Source of the DNA: Nostoc sp. MG11
Lineage (GTDB): Bacteria > Cyanobacteriota > Cyanobacteriia > Cyanobacteriales > Nostocaceae
Direction: 5' to 3'
DNA: 45,588 bases
Assembly (NCBI RefSeq): GCF_014904695.1
Contig: NZ_JACXXN010000040.1
Span: 1 to 45,588, forward strand
Position 1 is the first letter of the stretch. The number at the start of each line of letters is the position of its first letter. This document shows positions 17,824 to 26,267 of the stretch, in pieces. A program made the position numbers and the translations under genes. The notes beneath the pieces were generated by a model. That model searched no databases and had not been told where the DNA came from. It saw only the letters and a list, made by a program, of their open reading frames with translations.

Positions 17824-19655
17824 ATTACGAGCGATTAGACTCTGATAAAAAAGATATTTTGATCATTGACGATATGGCGATCAACCTGCGGGTTTTGTCC
17901 TCTATCCTGACTAAGGAAGGGTATAACGTCCGCAAAGCCTTGAACTGGCAAATGGCATTGACCGCTTGTCAAACAGTATTACCCGATCTGATTCTACTAG
18001 ACATTATGATGCCAGAAGTCGATGGTTATGAAGTTTGTCAGAGGTTAAAAGCTTGGGAGTTAACTGTAGATATTCCAGTGATTTTTATTAGTGCTTTAGA
18101 TGATGTTTTTGACAAAATTAAAGCTTTTAGAGTTGGCGGTGTAGACTATATTACTAAGCCTTTTGAGTTTGAAGAAGTTTTAGTGCGTGTGCAAAATCAA
18201 TTAGCTTTGAGGACGGCACGATTAGAAATATTAAACCTAAACGCCGAACTAGAACAAAGGGTAAAACAACGGACTAGAGAGCTAGAGAAAGCTTTACAAA
18301 TACTTCAAGAAGAAATAAGTTCTCGTCAGGAATTGCAAAATAAATTGCTAGATATAGCATTGCACGATTCACTAACTGGTTTACCAAATCGAGTGTTGTT
18401 TATTAGGCGGCTGGAAAAAGCTTTAAATCGTGCTCAGCAAAAATCAAATTATCAGTTTGCTGTATTGTTTTTGGACTGCGATCGCTTCAAAGTGATTAAT
18501 GATTCTCTTGGACATTTAGTGGGAGATGAATTGCTGATAGCGATCGCTCACCGTCTGCAAACATGTCTGATGCCTGTTGATACTTTAGCACGATTAGGAG
18601 GCGACGAATTTGGGATTCTCATAGAAAATCTCACAGATATTAGCATGGCAATCCAACTTGCTGAGCGGATTTTGCAACAGCTAGCACTGACTTTTAAACT
18701 ATCTAGATATGAAGTATTTATGAATGTTAGTATTGGTATTAGTTGGGGCAACAAAGATTATGAACGCCCAGAGTATTTGCTGCGGGATGCAGACACAGCA
18801 ATGTATCGTGCAAAGGCTCAAGGGAGAGCCAGATATCACGTTTTTGATCCAGTTATGTATCAGGAAGCTATCCAGCTTTTAGAATTAGAAAATGACCTAC
18901 GAAGGGCTGTTGAACGGCAAGAATTTCGCGTTTACTATCAGCCAATTATTTCCCTCGCCACAGGTAAAATTTCTGGATTTGAAGCATTGGTTCGTTGGCA
19001 ACATCCAATTCGTGGTCTAGTTGATCCTATAGAGTTTATTCCTGTTGCAGAAGAAACAGGTTTGATTAATGTTATCAACACCTGGGTATTGCATACGGCT
19101 TGCCATCAACTAAGCATTTGGCAACAGCACTCAGCAACACTAAAAAACTTAACTATCAGTGTTAATTTGAGCGCAAGGTTGTTTTCTCAACCCGATTTTA
19201 TCGCTCAAATTGATCAAATTATTGATGAAACTAAAATAAATCCTGCTAACTTAGAGTTGGAAATTACCGAAAGTGTAATTATGGAAAATACTAACGGAAT
19301 TAAAACAATTCTTCAACAATTAAAGCAACGAAGTATTAAATTAATTATGGATGATTTCGGTACAGGCTATTCTTCTTTGAGTTATCTATATAGCTTCCCT
19401 TTAAATGCACTCAAAATTGACAAATCTTTCGTCAAAAGGATGCAGGAAAATCAAGAAAATATGGGATTAGTGCCAGCAATGATTGGGATTGCTGACTCAA
19501 TGGGAATGACTGCGATCGCTGAAGGTGTCGAAACAAAAGAACAGTTAGCTCAACTGAGAAGTTTAAACTGTAATTTTGCTCAAGGATATTTATTTTCTAG
19601 ACCCCTCGAACAACAATTGGTTCTCAATTTGCTTGCAGCAGCACCTCAATGGTAA
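17820..19655 (+). CDS. Response regulator with GGDEF and EAL domains
   Basis: The 611-residue protein has a receiver domain with phospho-acceptor Asp61 (LILLDIMMPEVDG), a coiled coil, a GGDEF domain (from about 182, with GGDEF at 260-264 intact) and an EAL domain (EAL at about 388-390, then DDFGTGYSSL). Both catalytic signatures are present, so it could make or break cyclic-di-GMP under control of phosphorylation. The ATG shares bases with the stop codon of the hybrid kinase (ATGA), implying translational coupling and a direct phosphorelay. Its receiver is a close paralogue of that in the next gene at 20052. Confidence 0.94.
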   Translation: MNYERLDSDKKDILIIDDMAINLRVLSSILTKEGYNVRKALNWQMALTACQTVLPDLILLDIMMPEVDGYEVCQRLKAWELTVDIPVIFISALDDVFDKIKAFRVGGVDYITKPFEFEEVLVRVQNQLALRTARLEILNLNAELEQRVKQRTRELEKALQILQEEISSRQELQNKLLDIALHDSLTGLPNRVLFIRRLEKALNRAQQKSNYQFAVLFLDCDRFKVINDSLGHLVGDELLIAIAHRLQTCLMPVDTLARLGGDEFGILIENLTDISMAIQLAERILQQLALTFKLSRYEVFMNVSIGISWGNKDYERPEYLLRDADTAMYRAKAQGRARYHVFDPVMYQEAIQLLELENDLRRAVERQEFRVYYQPIISLATGKISGFEALVRWQHPIRGLVDPIEFIPVAEETGLINVINTWVLHTACHQLSIWQQHSATLKNLTISVNLSARLFSQPDFIAQIDQIIDETKINPANLELEITESVIMENTNGIKTILQQLKQRSIKLIMDDFGTGYSSLSYLYSFPLNALKIDKSFVKRMQENQENMGLVPAMIGIADSMGMTAIAEGVETKEQLAQLRSLNCNFAQGYLFSRPLEQQLVLNLLAAAPQW

Positions 19656-20051
19656 TGACTATCGTTATTTTCTGAGAAGCTTCTTAGATCTACGCTCCAA
19701 TTCAAAATTTACCAAAGTTCTGATAGTTGGAACCTGCTACTCAGACTTATCTCAAGATTCAAGCAATGAATGAGCAATTTTCTATATGCGGCTAGATAAA
19801 CTGTGTGTTATCTACTCTACTTACGTAGAGGACTATTAAACTTGCAAAGCTCTTAATATATAAGTAGTATAAGTAGCTTTGATAGATTAAAAAAATTTTG
19901 TCCCAAATTTAATTTTACTGAATATTAACATATAAGATATGAGTAGATATAAATGTAAGTATTTTAGTAAAATAGCTAAAAGAGTTTTTGCTGCTGATTG
20001 AAAATAAGCGTTTATATATCCAATTTTTATAAAAATAGTTATTTTTTCAAA
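19656..20051. other. Intergenic region between signalling genes
   Basis: This 396-base AT-rich stretch contains no convincing gene and no strong terminator. The frame of the next kinase extends back to a TTG at 19998, but the ATG at 20052 is preferred, so this region probably holds a separate promoter for that gene. Confidence 0.5.
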
Positions 20052-21428
20052 ATGGATTTAAATCAATCTAATCAACATAAAGGAAATATTTTAGTCGTCG
20101 ATGATACTCCAGATAATTTGCGTCTTTTGTCGGCGATGTTGTCTGCACAAGGTTTTGAAGTTCGCAAAGCTTTAAATGGGAAACTGGCATTGATTGCTTG
20201 TCAGATGCTTTTACCAGATGTGATTTTGCTGGATATCAATATGCCAGGAATGGATGGCTATCAGGTTTGTCAACAACTGAAATCTAACAGTAAAACTTGT
20301 GAAGTACCAGTGATTTTTATTAGTGCCTTGGATGATGTTTTAGATAAGGTAAAAGCCTTTGATGTTGGTGGCGTAGATTATATTACAAAACCTTTTTATG
20401 GAGCAGAGGTTGTATTGCGAATTGAAAATCAGATTAATTTACGTTTGCTCCAAACGAAGCTGCAAGAAAAGAATTTTTTATTACAACAAGCTCTTGATAA
20501 TTTAAAAGCTGCCCAAGTTCAACAGATTCAAAACGAAAAGATGGTGGCGCTGGGGCAGTTAGTGGCTGGGATTGCTCATGAAGTTAATAATCCTATTAGT
20601 TTTATTTATGGCAATCTCCAATATGCTGGTCAATATGTAGAAGATTTAGTAAATTTGATTGAGGTCTATCAACAAGAATATCCCAAACCCACACCAAAAA
20701 TTCAGCAAATAGTCAAGGATATAGATCTGAATTTTGTGATGAAAGACCTGCAAAGTCTCATAGGTGCTATGTATAGAGGCGCTGATCGGATTCGGGAAAT
20801 CGTACTGGCGCTACAAAACTTCTCTAGGCATGATGAAGCCGAAATGAAGCAGGTAAATATTCATGAAGGCATAGATAGCACTCTGGTGATGTTGCAGCAT
20901 CGACTGAGAGAAACAGCAGATCGTCCTGCTATTGTTGTAGTTAAAGAGTATGGTAATTTGCCCCCAGTGAATTGTTATGCTAGTGAGTTAAATCAGGTAT
21001 TTATGCATCTGTTGAATAATGCAATTGATGCTATGGAAGATTCATTTGTTACTAGTCTGTCATTAGTAGAGGACAAACAGAGAAGTCTGAGCGGAGGCTT
21101 CCTCCGCTCAGAACTTCTCCCAGGGGGAGACGCCAAGGGCGAACGGGGACAAAGGACAACTCCGCAAATTCGGATTCATACAGAAGTTCAAGACTCTGAT
21201 TTTGTCAGCATTGCGATCGCAGATAATGGCTCTGGTATAGATGAATCGTTGCGATCGCGTTTATTTGACCCATTTTTTACCACAAAACCTGTAGGCAAAG
21301 GCAGTGGGCTAGGATTGTCGATTAGCCATCAGATTATTGTGCAAAAACACCAAGGACAGATTACTTGCACCTCATCCCCAGGAAAAGGAGCGGAGTTTGC
21401 AATCAAAATTCCCATAAAGTTAAGCTAA
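20052..21428 (+). CDS. Receiver-histidine kinase (REC-HisKA-HATPase), soluble
   Basis: The 458-residue protein starts with a receiver domain (Asp61 in VILLDINMPGMDG), then a coiled coil, a HisKA domain with His176 in GIAHEVNNPISFIYG, and a HATPase domain with HLLNNAIDAM (N box), IADNGSGID (G1) and GKGSGLGLSI (G2). No membrane segment is present, so it should act in the cytoplasm and pass on a phosphoryl signal. The ATG at 20052 is chosen over TTG at 19998 because the receiver starts right after it. About 39 residues (about 333-371) between N and G1 boxes are encoded by a palindromic repeat. The receiver duplicates that of the upstream REC-GGDEF-EAL gene. Confidence 0.92.
   Translation: MDLNQSNQHKGNILVVDDTPDNLRLLSAMLSAQGFEVRKALNGKLALIACQMLLPDVILLDINMPGMDGYQVCQQLKSNSKTCEVPVIFISALDDVLDKVKAFDVGGVDYITKPFYGAEVVLRIENQINLRLLQTKLQEKNFLLQQALDNLKAAQVQQIQNEKMVALGQLVAGIAHEVNNPISFIYGNLQYAGQYVEDLVNLIEVYQQEYPKPTPKIQQIVKDIDLNFVMKDLQSLIGAMYRGADRIREIVLALQNFSRHDEAEMKQVNIHEGIDSTLVMLQHRLRETADRPAIVVVKEYGNLPPVNCYASELNQVFMHLLNNAIDAMEDSFVTSLSLVEDKQRSLSGGFLRSELLPGGDAKGERGQRTTPQIRIHTEVQDSDFVSIAIADNGSGIDESLRSRLFDPFFTTKPVGKGSGLGLSISHQIIVQKHQGQITCTSSPGKGAEFAIKIPIKLS
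21048..21165. repeat. In-frame palindromic repeat in the REC-kinase HATPase domain
   Basis: The core 21081-21118 is a near-perfect palindrome (AGAAGTCTGAGCGGAGG against its complement). It is flanked by GTCATTAG...GGACAAA and GGGGACAAAGGACAA, sequences typical of Nostoc intergenic repeats. It encodes an in-frame stretch (from about FVTSLSLVED to RGQRTT) between N and G1 boxes. Confidence 0.75.
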
Positions 21429-21510
21429 TACTGACATTATTAGGTAGCAATAGAAACTTAGTAACAAGAAGATGAAAGCTTTATTTACCTAATATTAAAG
21501 CCTGATCCGA

Positions 21511-21531
21511 TTGAGGTGGACTACCACTCAA
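21511..21531 (+). other. Hairpin in the ldpA leader
   Basis: TTGAGGTGG pairs with CCACTCAA around ACTA with one bulged G. It is followed at 21541-21556 by TGAGGAAATCCGGAC, which recalls the GAGGAAAGTCCGGGC box of RNase P RNA, but the rest of such an RNA is absent. It probably lies in the 5' leader of ldpA. Role unknown. Confidence 0.3.
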
Positions 21532-21608
21532 AACTCTGCATGAGGAAATCCGGACTTTTTATTGATTACAGGCTACTATTTTTAGTCGCATAAACGCATA
21601 ATAGAAAG

Positions 21609-22790
21609 GTGACTGATCTGTTCGCCCCTTTACAATCTCTCAAACAAGGCAACTGGTTTAAGCTCATCTGCGGAGCCAGCTTCCAACATTTGCCTGCGGT
21701 CAGAAGTTTAACATTAGCCTACACTTTGGCGGGCGCTGACTGCATAGATGTGGCAGCTGATCCAGCAGTGATTGCAGCAGCGCAAGCAGCGCTACAAGTA
21801 GCCAGAGATTTGGCTAGGGATGCCCAGGAGCGAGGGTTTGGCTACAAAGGCAACTCACCCTTTTTAATGGTCAGCCTAAACGATGGAGAAGACCCCCATT
21901 TTCGCAAAGCAGAGTTTAATTCTACAGAGTGTCCTACAGACTGCCCTAGACCCTGTGAAAGGATTTGTCCGGCACAAGCAATCGTGTTTAACCGTATAAA
22001 AGACGAATTTTCGGGAGTGGTATCCCAAAAGTGCTACGGCTGTGGCCGCTGCATACCAGTTTGTCCGTATGATATAATTTATACATCATCATACATGTCA
22101 ACGCCAGGAGCGATCGCGCCATTGGTAATGTCAACGGGAATAGATGCCGTAGAGATTCACACAAAAGTCGGGCGTTTAGAAGAATTTCAGCGATTATGGC
22201 AAGCAATTTCACCGTGGACAGATCAACTAAAGTTAATAGCCATTAGCTGTCCCGATGGCGAGGGAATGACTGACTATCTTCATGCAATTTATGAGTTAAT
22301 TACGCCGCTCAAGTGTGCTTTAATTTGGCAAACCGATGGTCGTCCCATGAGTGGAGATATTGGAGATGGCACTACTTTAGCAGCGGTGAAATTAGGACAA
22401 AAAGTTTTGGCAGCTAAGTTACCGGGATATGTGCAGTTAGCAGGTGGTACTAATAGCTACACCGTTGCCAAGTTAAAGGCAATTGGACTGCTCAACAGTG
22501 CTGAGTTCCGAGTTATGAGTGCTGAGAAAGACTCTATTACTCAGGACTTAAGACGGGGTAAACACGCCGCTACCGCTAACAGGACTCAGCACTATATTGC
22601 TGGAGTAGCTTACGGTAGTTACGCCCGTGTACTGCTGTCACCGATTCTCGATCAGTTGGAGAATAAGGAGGTGAGTAACACTAGTATTAAGGCAACTGTT
22701 CGCCTGGAAGAAGATGAAGTATTACTTTGGCAAGCTGTAGAACTTGCCCATTCTCTCGTTTCCCCACTCAAGTCACAGCAGGAGCGCTAA
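21609..22790 (+). CDS. ldpA: LdpA, iron-sulfur circadian input protein
   Basis: The 393-residue protein matches LdpA (light-dependent period), a cyanobacterial redox-sensing protein that copurifies with clock components and adjusts period length to light. It has two cysteine clusters for 4Fe-4S centres: CPTDCPRPCERICP and CYGCGRCIPVCP. The start is GTG at 21609, preceded by AGAAAG; no in-frame ATG precedes the conserved LFAPLQSLKQGNWFKL. Residues about 297-328 (from SAEFRVMSAEKD to NRTQ) are encoded by a palindromic repeat (22497-22593) inserted in frame. Without it the length would be near 360, close to the Synechococcus protein. The R3H ATPase gene follows on the same strand. Confidence 0.88.
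   Translation: MTDLFAPLQSLKQGNWFKLICGASFQHLPAVRSLTLAYTLAGADCIDVAADPAVIAAAQAALQVARDLARDAQERGFGYKGNSPFLMVSLNDGEDPHFRKAEFNSTECPTDCPRPCERICPAQAIVFNRIKDEFSGVVSQKCYGCGRCIPVCPYDIIYTSSYMSTPGAIAPLVMSTGIDAVEIHTKVGRLEEFQRLWQAISPWTDQLKLIAISCPDGEGMTDYLHAIYELITPLKCALIWQTDGRPMSGDIGDGTTLAAVKLGQKVLAAKLPGYVQLAGGTNSYTVAKLKAIGLLNSAEFRVMSAEKDSITQDLRRGKHAATANRTQHYIAGVAYGSYARVLLSPILDQLENKEVSNTSIKATVRLEEDEVLLWQAVELAHSLVSPLKSQQER
22497..22593. repeat. In-frame palindromic repeat inside ldpA
   Basis: AGTGCTGAGTTCCGAG at the left end and GGACTCAGCACT at the right end form inverted termini, and AGTGCTGAG recurs inside. This is the AGTGCTGA repeat class, also seen intergenically at 40915-41078. The coding frame remains open through it, adding about 32 residues. 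Confidence 0.8.
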
Positions 22791-22801
22791 TCGCTCGTTA
22801 C

Positions 22802-22827
22802 AGACACTTTTCTCAAAGGAAGTGTCT
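22802..22827 (+). terminator. Hairpin between ldpA and the R3H ATPase gene
   Basis: AGACACTT and AAGTGTCT form a perfect 8-base stem with a 10-base loop. No T-tract follows, so it may attenuate rather than stop transcription into the next gene 33 bases on. Confidence 0.35.
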
Positions 22828-22859
22828 TCGCTATCTCTAAAAACGTCACCATAGAAAGC

Positions 22860-24596
22860 ATGACGATTACAGACGATCTCCAAAAGTTGTTAGATATTTT
22901 GCCCCAAGACCTGCGACAAGTACTAGAGAATCATCCTAAACGAGATAGTTTAGTTGAAGTAGTCTTGGATCTGGGTCGTCGCCCAGAGGCTCGCTTTCCC
23001 AATCAAGCTGAGTATCTGAGCGAAACACCCGTTACTCAAGAACAGATAGATGATTGCATTGAGCGAGTCGGAATCTTTGGCGGAGATAATCGCGCAGGAA
23101 TTGAGCGAACTTTGCATCGGATCAGCGCCATCCGCAACCGCACCGGCAAGATTATCGGCTTGACCTGTCGCGTTGGTCGGGCGGTATTTGGAACCATTGG
23201 CATGATTCGTGATTTGGTAGAAACTGGTAAATCGATTCTCATGCTGGGGCGTCCAGGCGTGGGCAAAACTACCGCATTAAGGGAAATTGCTCGCGTTTTG
23301 GCGGATGATCTGCATAAACGTGTGGTGATTATCGATACCTCCAACGAAATTGCTGGGGATGGTGATGTTGCTCACCCCGCCATTGGTCGCGCTAGGCGGA
23401 TGCAAGTGGCTCATCCCAACGAACAGCATCAGGTAATGATTGAGGCAGTGGAAAACCACATGCCAGAAGTCATCGTGATTGACGAAATTGGCACAGAACT
23501 GGAAGCTTTGGCGGCTCGTACCATTGCCGAACGGGGTGTGCAATTGGTAGGAACTGCTCACGGGAATCAGATAGAAAACCTGATTAAAAACCCTACCCTT
23601 GCTGATTTAGTTGGGGGTATCCAGGCTGTGACGCTGGGAGATGATGAAGCCAGACGCCGGGGTTCTCAAAAGACCGTTTTGGAACGCAAAGCGCCTCCCA
23701 CATTCGAGATTGCTGTGGAAATGTTGGAACGGCAACGCTGGGTAGTACACGAAAGCGTTGCTGACACAGTAGATAATCTGCTCCGGGGACGTCAGCCTAG
23801 CCCACAAACGAGAACTGTTGATGACCAGGGCAAAGTTGCGGTTACACGGCAGTTGGCTGTTGTGAATGGTCGCGGTGGACAAATGACCACAGGGGAAGAA
23901 TCTTTCCCACCACCGCGACCGTCTAATGGCTGGCGTTCATCTGGACAGATGGTGGCACTGCCGGCATTGCCTATAGAGCGGGAGCGGGTGACTGGGAGAA
24001 GCGAGTTTGACCGCTTACTTGATGAATCTTTCAATTACTCAGAGAGCGTTGATTTCAGTGCCACTAGACAGGCCGGGCCAAATGGTGAAGATTTGCCATT
24101 GCACGTTTACCCTTATGGCGTCAGCCGCCACCAGTTAGAACAGGTAATCAGCGTGCTAACTCTACCGGTGGTATTGACAAAAGATATTGATAGTGCAGAT
24201 GCAATTTTAGCACTGCGATCGCACGTCAAAAACCACGCCAAATTACGCCAAATGGCAAAAGCCCGTCAAGTACCCATCCACATGATTAAATCCAGCACCA
24301 TTCCGCAAATTACCCGCGGCTTGCGGCGGTTGCTGAACATCGACGACCCGGAATTAGCCGATGACCGAGAACTGCAACTGTTTCTACACAGTGGTAGCGA
24401 TGACGAGATGGACGCCCTCGAAGAAGCTAGACTTGCTGTAGAGCAAATTGTGATTCCCAAAGGACAGCCAGTTGAGTTATTGCCCCGTTCTCCTCAAGTC
24501 CGCAAAATGCAACATGAGTTGGTAGAACACTATCGCCTCAAGTCGCACAGCTTTGGCGAAGAACCAAATCGGCGCTTAAGGATTTATCCGGCGTAA
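22860..24596 (+). CDS. Ycf45-like AAA ATPase with R3H domain (SpoIIIAA-like)
   Basis: The 578-residue protein has an N-terminal SpoIIIAA/secretion-ATPase-like P-loop domain with Walker A GRPGVGKTTALREIA (about residues 130-145) and Walker B EVIVIDEIG, a linker, and a C-terminal R3H single-strand nucleic-acid-binding domain (VRKMQHELVEHYRLKSHSFG). It corresponds to the Ycf45 family conserved in cyanobacteria and some plastids, whose molecular role is not established. It lies 69 bases after ldpA on the same strand and ends at a strong terminator, so the pair may form an operon. Length is normal for the family. Confidence 0.9.
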   Translation: MTITDDLQKLLDILPQDLRQVLENHPKRDSLVEVVLDLGRRPEARFPNQAEYLSETPVTQEQIDDCIERVGIFGGDNRAGIERTLHRISAIRNRTGKIIGLTCRVGRAVFGTIGMIRDLVETGKSILMLGRPGVGKTTALREIARVLADDLHKRVVIIDTSNEIAGDGDVAHPAIGRARRMQVAHPNEQHQVMIEAVENHMPEVIVIDEIGTELEALAARTIAERGVQLVGTAHGNQIENLIKNPTLADLVGGIQAVTLGDDEARRRGSQKTVLERKAPPTFEIAVEMLERQRWVVHESVADTVDNLLRGRQPSPQTRTVDDQGKVAVTRQLAVVNGRGGQMTTGEESFPPPRPSNGWRSSGQMVALPALPIERERVTGRSEFDRLLDESFNYSESVDFSATRQAGPNGEDLPLHVYPYGVSRHQLEQVISVLTLPVVLTKDIDSADAILALRSHVKNHAKLRQMAKARQVPIHMIKSSTIPQITRGLRRLLNIDDPELADDRELQLFLHSGSDDEMDALEEARLAVEQIVIPKGQPVELLPRSPQVRKMQHELVEHYRLKSHSFGEEPNRRLRIYPA

Positions 24597-24604
24597 TCAC
24601 AAAC

Positions 24605-24637
24605 AGCCCCTCTCCACAAATTGAGAGGGGCTATTTT
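24605..24637 (+). terminator. Rho-independent terminator
   Basis: AGCCCCTCTC (24605-24614) pairs exactly with GAGAGGGGCT (24623-24632) and is followed by ATTTT, eight bases after the R3H ATPase stop. Confidence 0.85.
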
Positions 24638-24764
24638 GAAAAGATAGACATCAATAAAAGTTGCCTCTACAAGAAAGCGAATTTATCTAGCCTAACCTTC
24701 CTTAAAATGGTGAAAAGGAGAGTTATACAGCAATCCTAAATTACATGAACTGAGTTGAAAACTG

Positions 24765-25484
24765 CTACAAAGCATTTCGCAGCCGCCCCACCATCTCGGC
24801 ACGATTGACAACTTCCAATTTACGAAATATCCTTTTCAAAGCTTGTTTGACGGAATTTTCTGTAATCCAAAGTTTTTCACCAATTTCTGCATTCGTTAAC
24901 CCCTGTGCTACCAACTCAGCAATTTGAATTTCACGCGGGGTTAAGCGACTAGCTACAGAATAATTCAATCTTGTTTGTCGCATCCCTAAAGTTGCTAGAC
25001 AAGCTGACAGATGAGTGCAAACAGCGCTTAGGTCAGAAATATTTTGGTGATTAAATGCTGTTGTATGACCCACACGGGCAAAGTAAACTGCACCGATTAG
25101 ACTACCACCGCCTACTATTGGCCCAGTCATGATATGTTCGTGGTCATAGTAGGCGCAACAATTTTGATAAAGTTCGCATTGCTTCCAACCTCCTGGAGGT
25201 AATACCATTTCCTCGTGTGCTGGAGCATGATGCTCAACTACGTAGTGCAGTACTGGATCAACATCTCTACCAACCTTTTCGTAGAGTTCCACGAATGTAT
25301 CAACATTGGGCATACCGTGGACATCTACCGCAGCATAGCGCGATGATCGCTCATTCAGAAGATAGATTCCCCAACGTTGGACGCCAAAATGCTTGCCAAC
25401 TCCATCCATAAAGCAAAGTCTTAATTCGCGCTGATCACGAGCAGAGGCTAAGGCTTGAAATAAGTTATGAAGAGAATTAGCCAT
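24765..25484 (-). CDS. GAF-LuxR transcriptional regulator (first of a flanking pair)
   Basis: The 239-residue regulator has an N-terminal GAF-like sensor (about 15-160) and a C-terminal LuxR-type helix-turn-helix (RLTPREIQIAELVAQGL, then ITENSVKQALKRIFRKLEV). The start at MANSLH is chosen because the paralogue at 26264 starts identically and because an upstream extension would run into the divergent gene. The sensor carries HAPAHEE, a cysteine run KQCELYQNCCAYYDHEH and the segment MTGPIVGG, which could bind a metal or cofactor. It is divergent, with an 87-base gap, from the isonitrile-hydratase-like gene and likely controls it. The signal is unknown. Confidence 0.87.
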   Translation of the reverse strand: MANSLHNLFQALASARDQRELRLCFMDGVGKHFGVQRWGIYLLNERSSRYAAVDVHGMPNVDTFVELYEKVGRDVDPVLHYVVEHHAPAHEEMVLPPGGWKQCELYQNCCAYYDHEHIMTGPIVGGGSLIGAVYFARVGHTTAFNHQNISDLSAVCTHLSACLATLGMRQTRLNYSVASRLTPREIQIAELVAQGLTNAEIGEKLWITENSVKQALKRIFRKLEVVNRAEMVGRLRNAL

Positions 25485-25571
25485 TGAAATTAAGTGTACT
25501 CGATTGAGGACTAGGCAGAATCGATACTCATTTTTACCATAGTCCGTAACAATCGTTAAGAGAATTTGATA

Positions 25572-26267
25572 ATGACAAATCCAGCAAAATATCACATTGG
25601 TCTAGTTATTTTCCCTGCTATGACTCAACTCGATATGACTGGGCCTTATCAGGTATTTGCCCTTATGCCTGAAACTTGCATTCATTTGTTGTGGAAGAAT
25701 TTGCAGCCAGTAACGAGCAATGAGGGGATGACGATTTTACCCACTACCACTTTTGATAACTGTCCATCGCTGGATGTTTTGTGTGTGCCTGGTGGCCCTG
25801 GACAGGTAGAAATGATGCGAGATACTGAAGTGCTGAATTTTCTCCAGCAACAGGGTAAAACCGCAAAATATACTACTTCGGTGTGTACTGGCTCTTTAAT
25901 TCTAGCGGCGGCTGGATTACTACAAGGCTATCGCGCTGCTTGTCATTGGGCATTTCGTGACCAGCTAGCAATGTTGGGGGTTGAGGTTGGAACTGAAAGA
26001 GTGGTAGTTGACCGCGATCGCATTACAGGCGGTGGTGTTACCGCTGGGATTGATTTTGGACTGATAGTTGCTGCTCATCTGTGCGGTGAAGAAACAGCCA
26101 AGCTGATTCAGCTATTGCTGGAGTATAACCCTGCACCACCTTTTAACGTCGGTTCGCCAGAAAATGCTGGGGAGGCTTTAGTTGAACAGGTGAAAAAAGT
26201 AGGGGAGCAGTTGATTAAAGTATCTCTTGCACAGACGAAGCAAACAGCCAAGTTGTTGGGTGTTTAA
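25572..26267 (+). CDS. DJ-1/PfpI family protein, isonitrile hydratase-like
   Basis: The 231-residue protein belongs to the DJ-1/PfpI class with nucleophile Cys in TTSVCTGSLILAAAGLL, plus VPGGPGQ, CHWAFRDQL, DRDRITGGGVTAGIDFGL and EYNPAPPFNVGSPE. The last two segments recall Pseudomonas isonitrile (cyclohexyl-isocyanide) hydratase InhA, which converts isonitriles to N-formamides. A related DJ-1-type amidase or glyoxalase role is possible. ATG at 25572 is preferred to TTG at 25566. It sits between two paralogous LuxR regulators: divergent from one, and overlapping the other by four bases at their convergent stops (TTAA). No isonitrile synthase is in the window. Confidence 0.85.
   Translation: MTNPAKYHIGLVIFPAMTQLDMTGPYQVFALMPETCIHLLWKNLQPVTSNEGMTILPTTTFDNCPSLDVLCVPGGPGQVEMMRDTEVLNFLQQQGKTAKYTTSVCTGSLILAAAGLLQGYRAACHWAFRDQLAMLGVEVGTERVVVDRDRITGGGVTAGIDFGLIVAAHLCGEETAKLIQLLLEYNPAPPFNVGSPENAGEALVEQVKKVGEQLIKVSLAQTKQTAKLLGV

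Noticed and set aside
21540-21608. RNase P RNA gene
   Set aside because: Only one box resembles rnpB; the remaining conserved elements do not fit in the space before ldpA.
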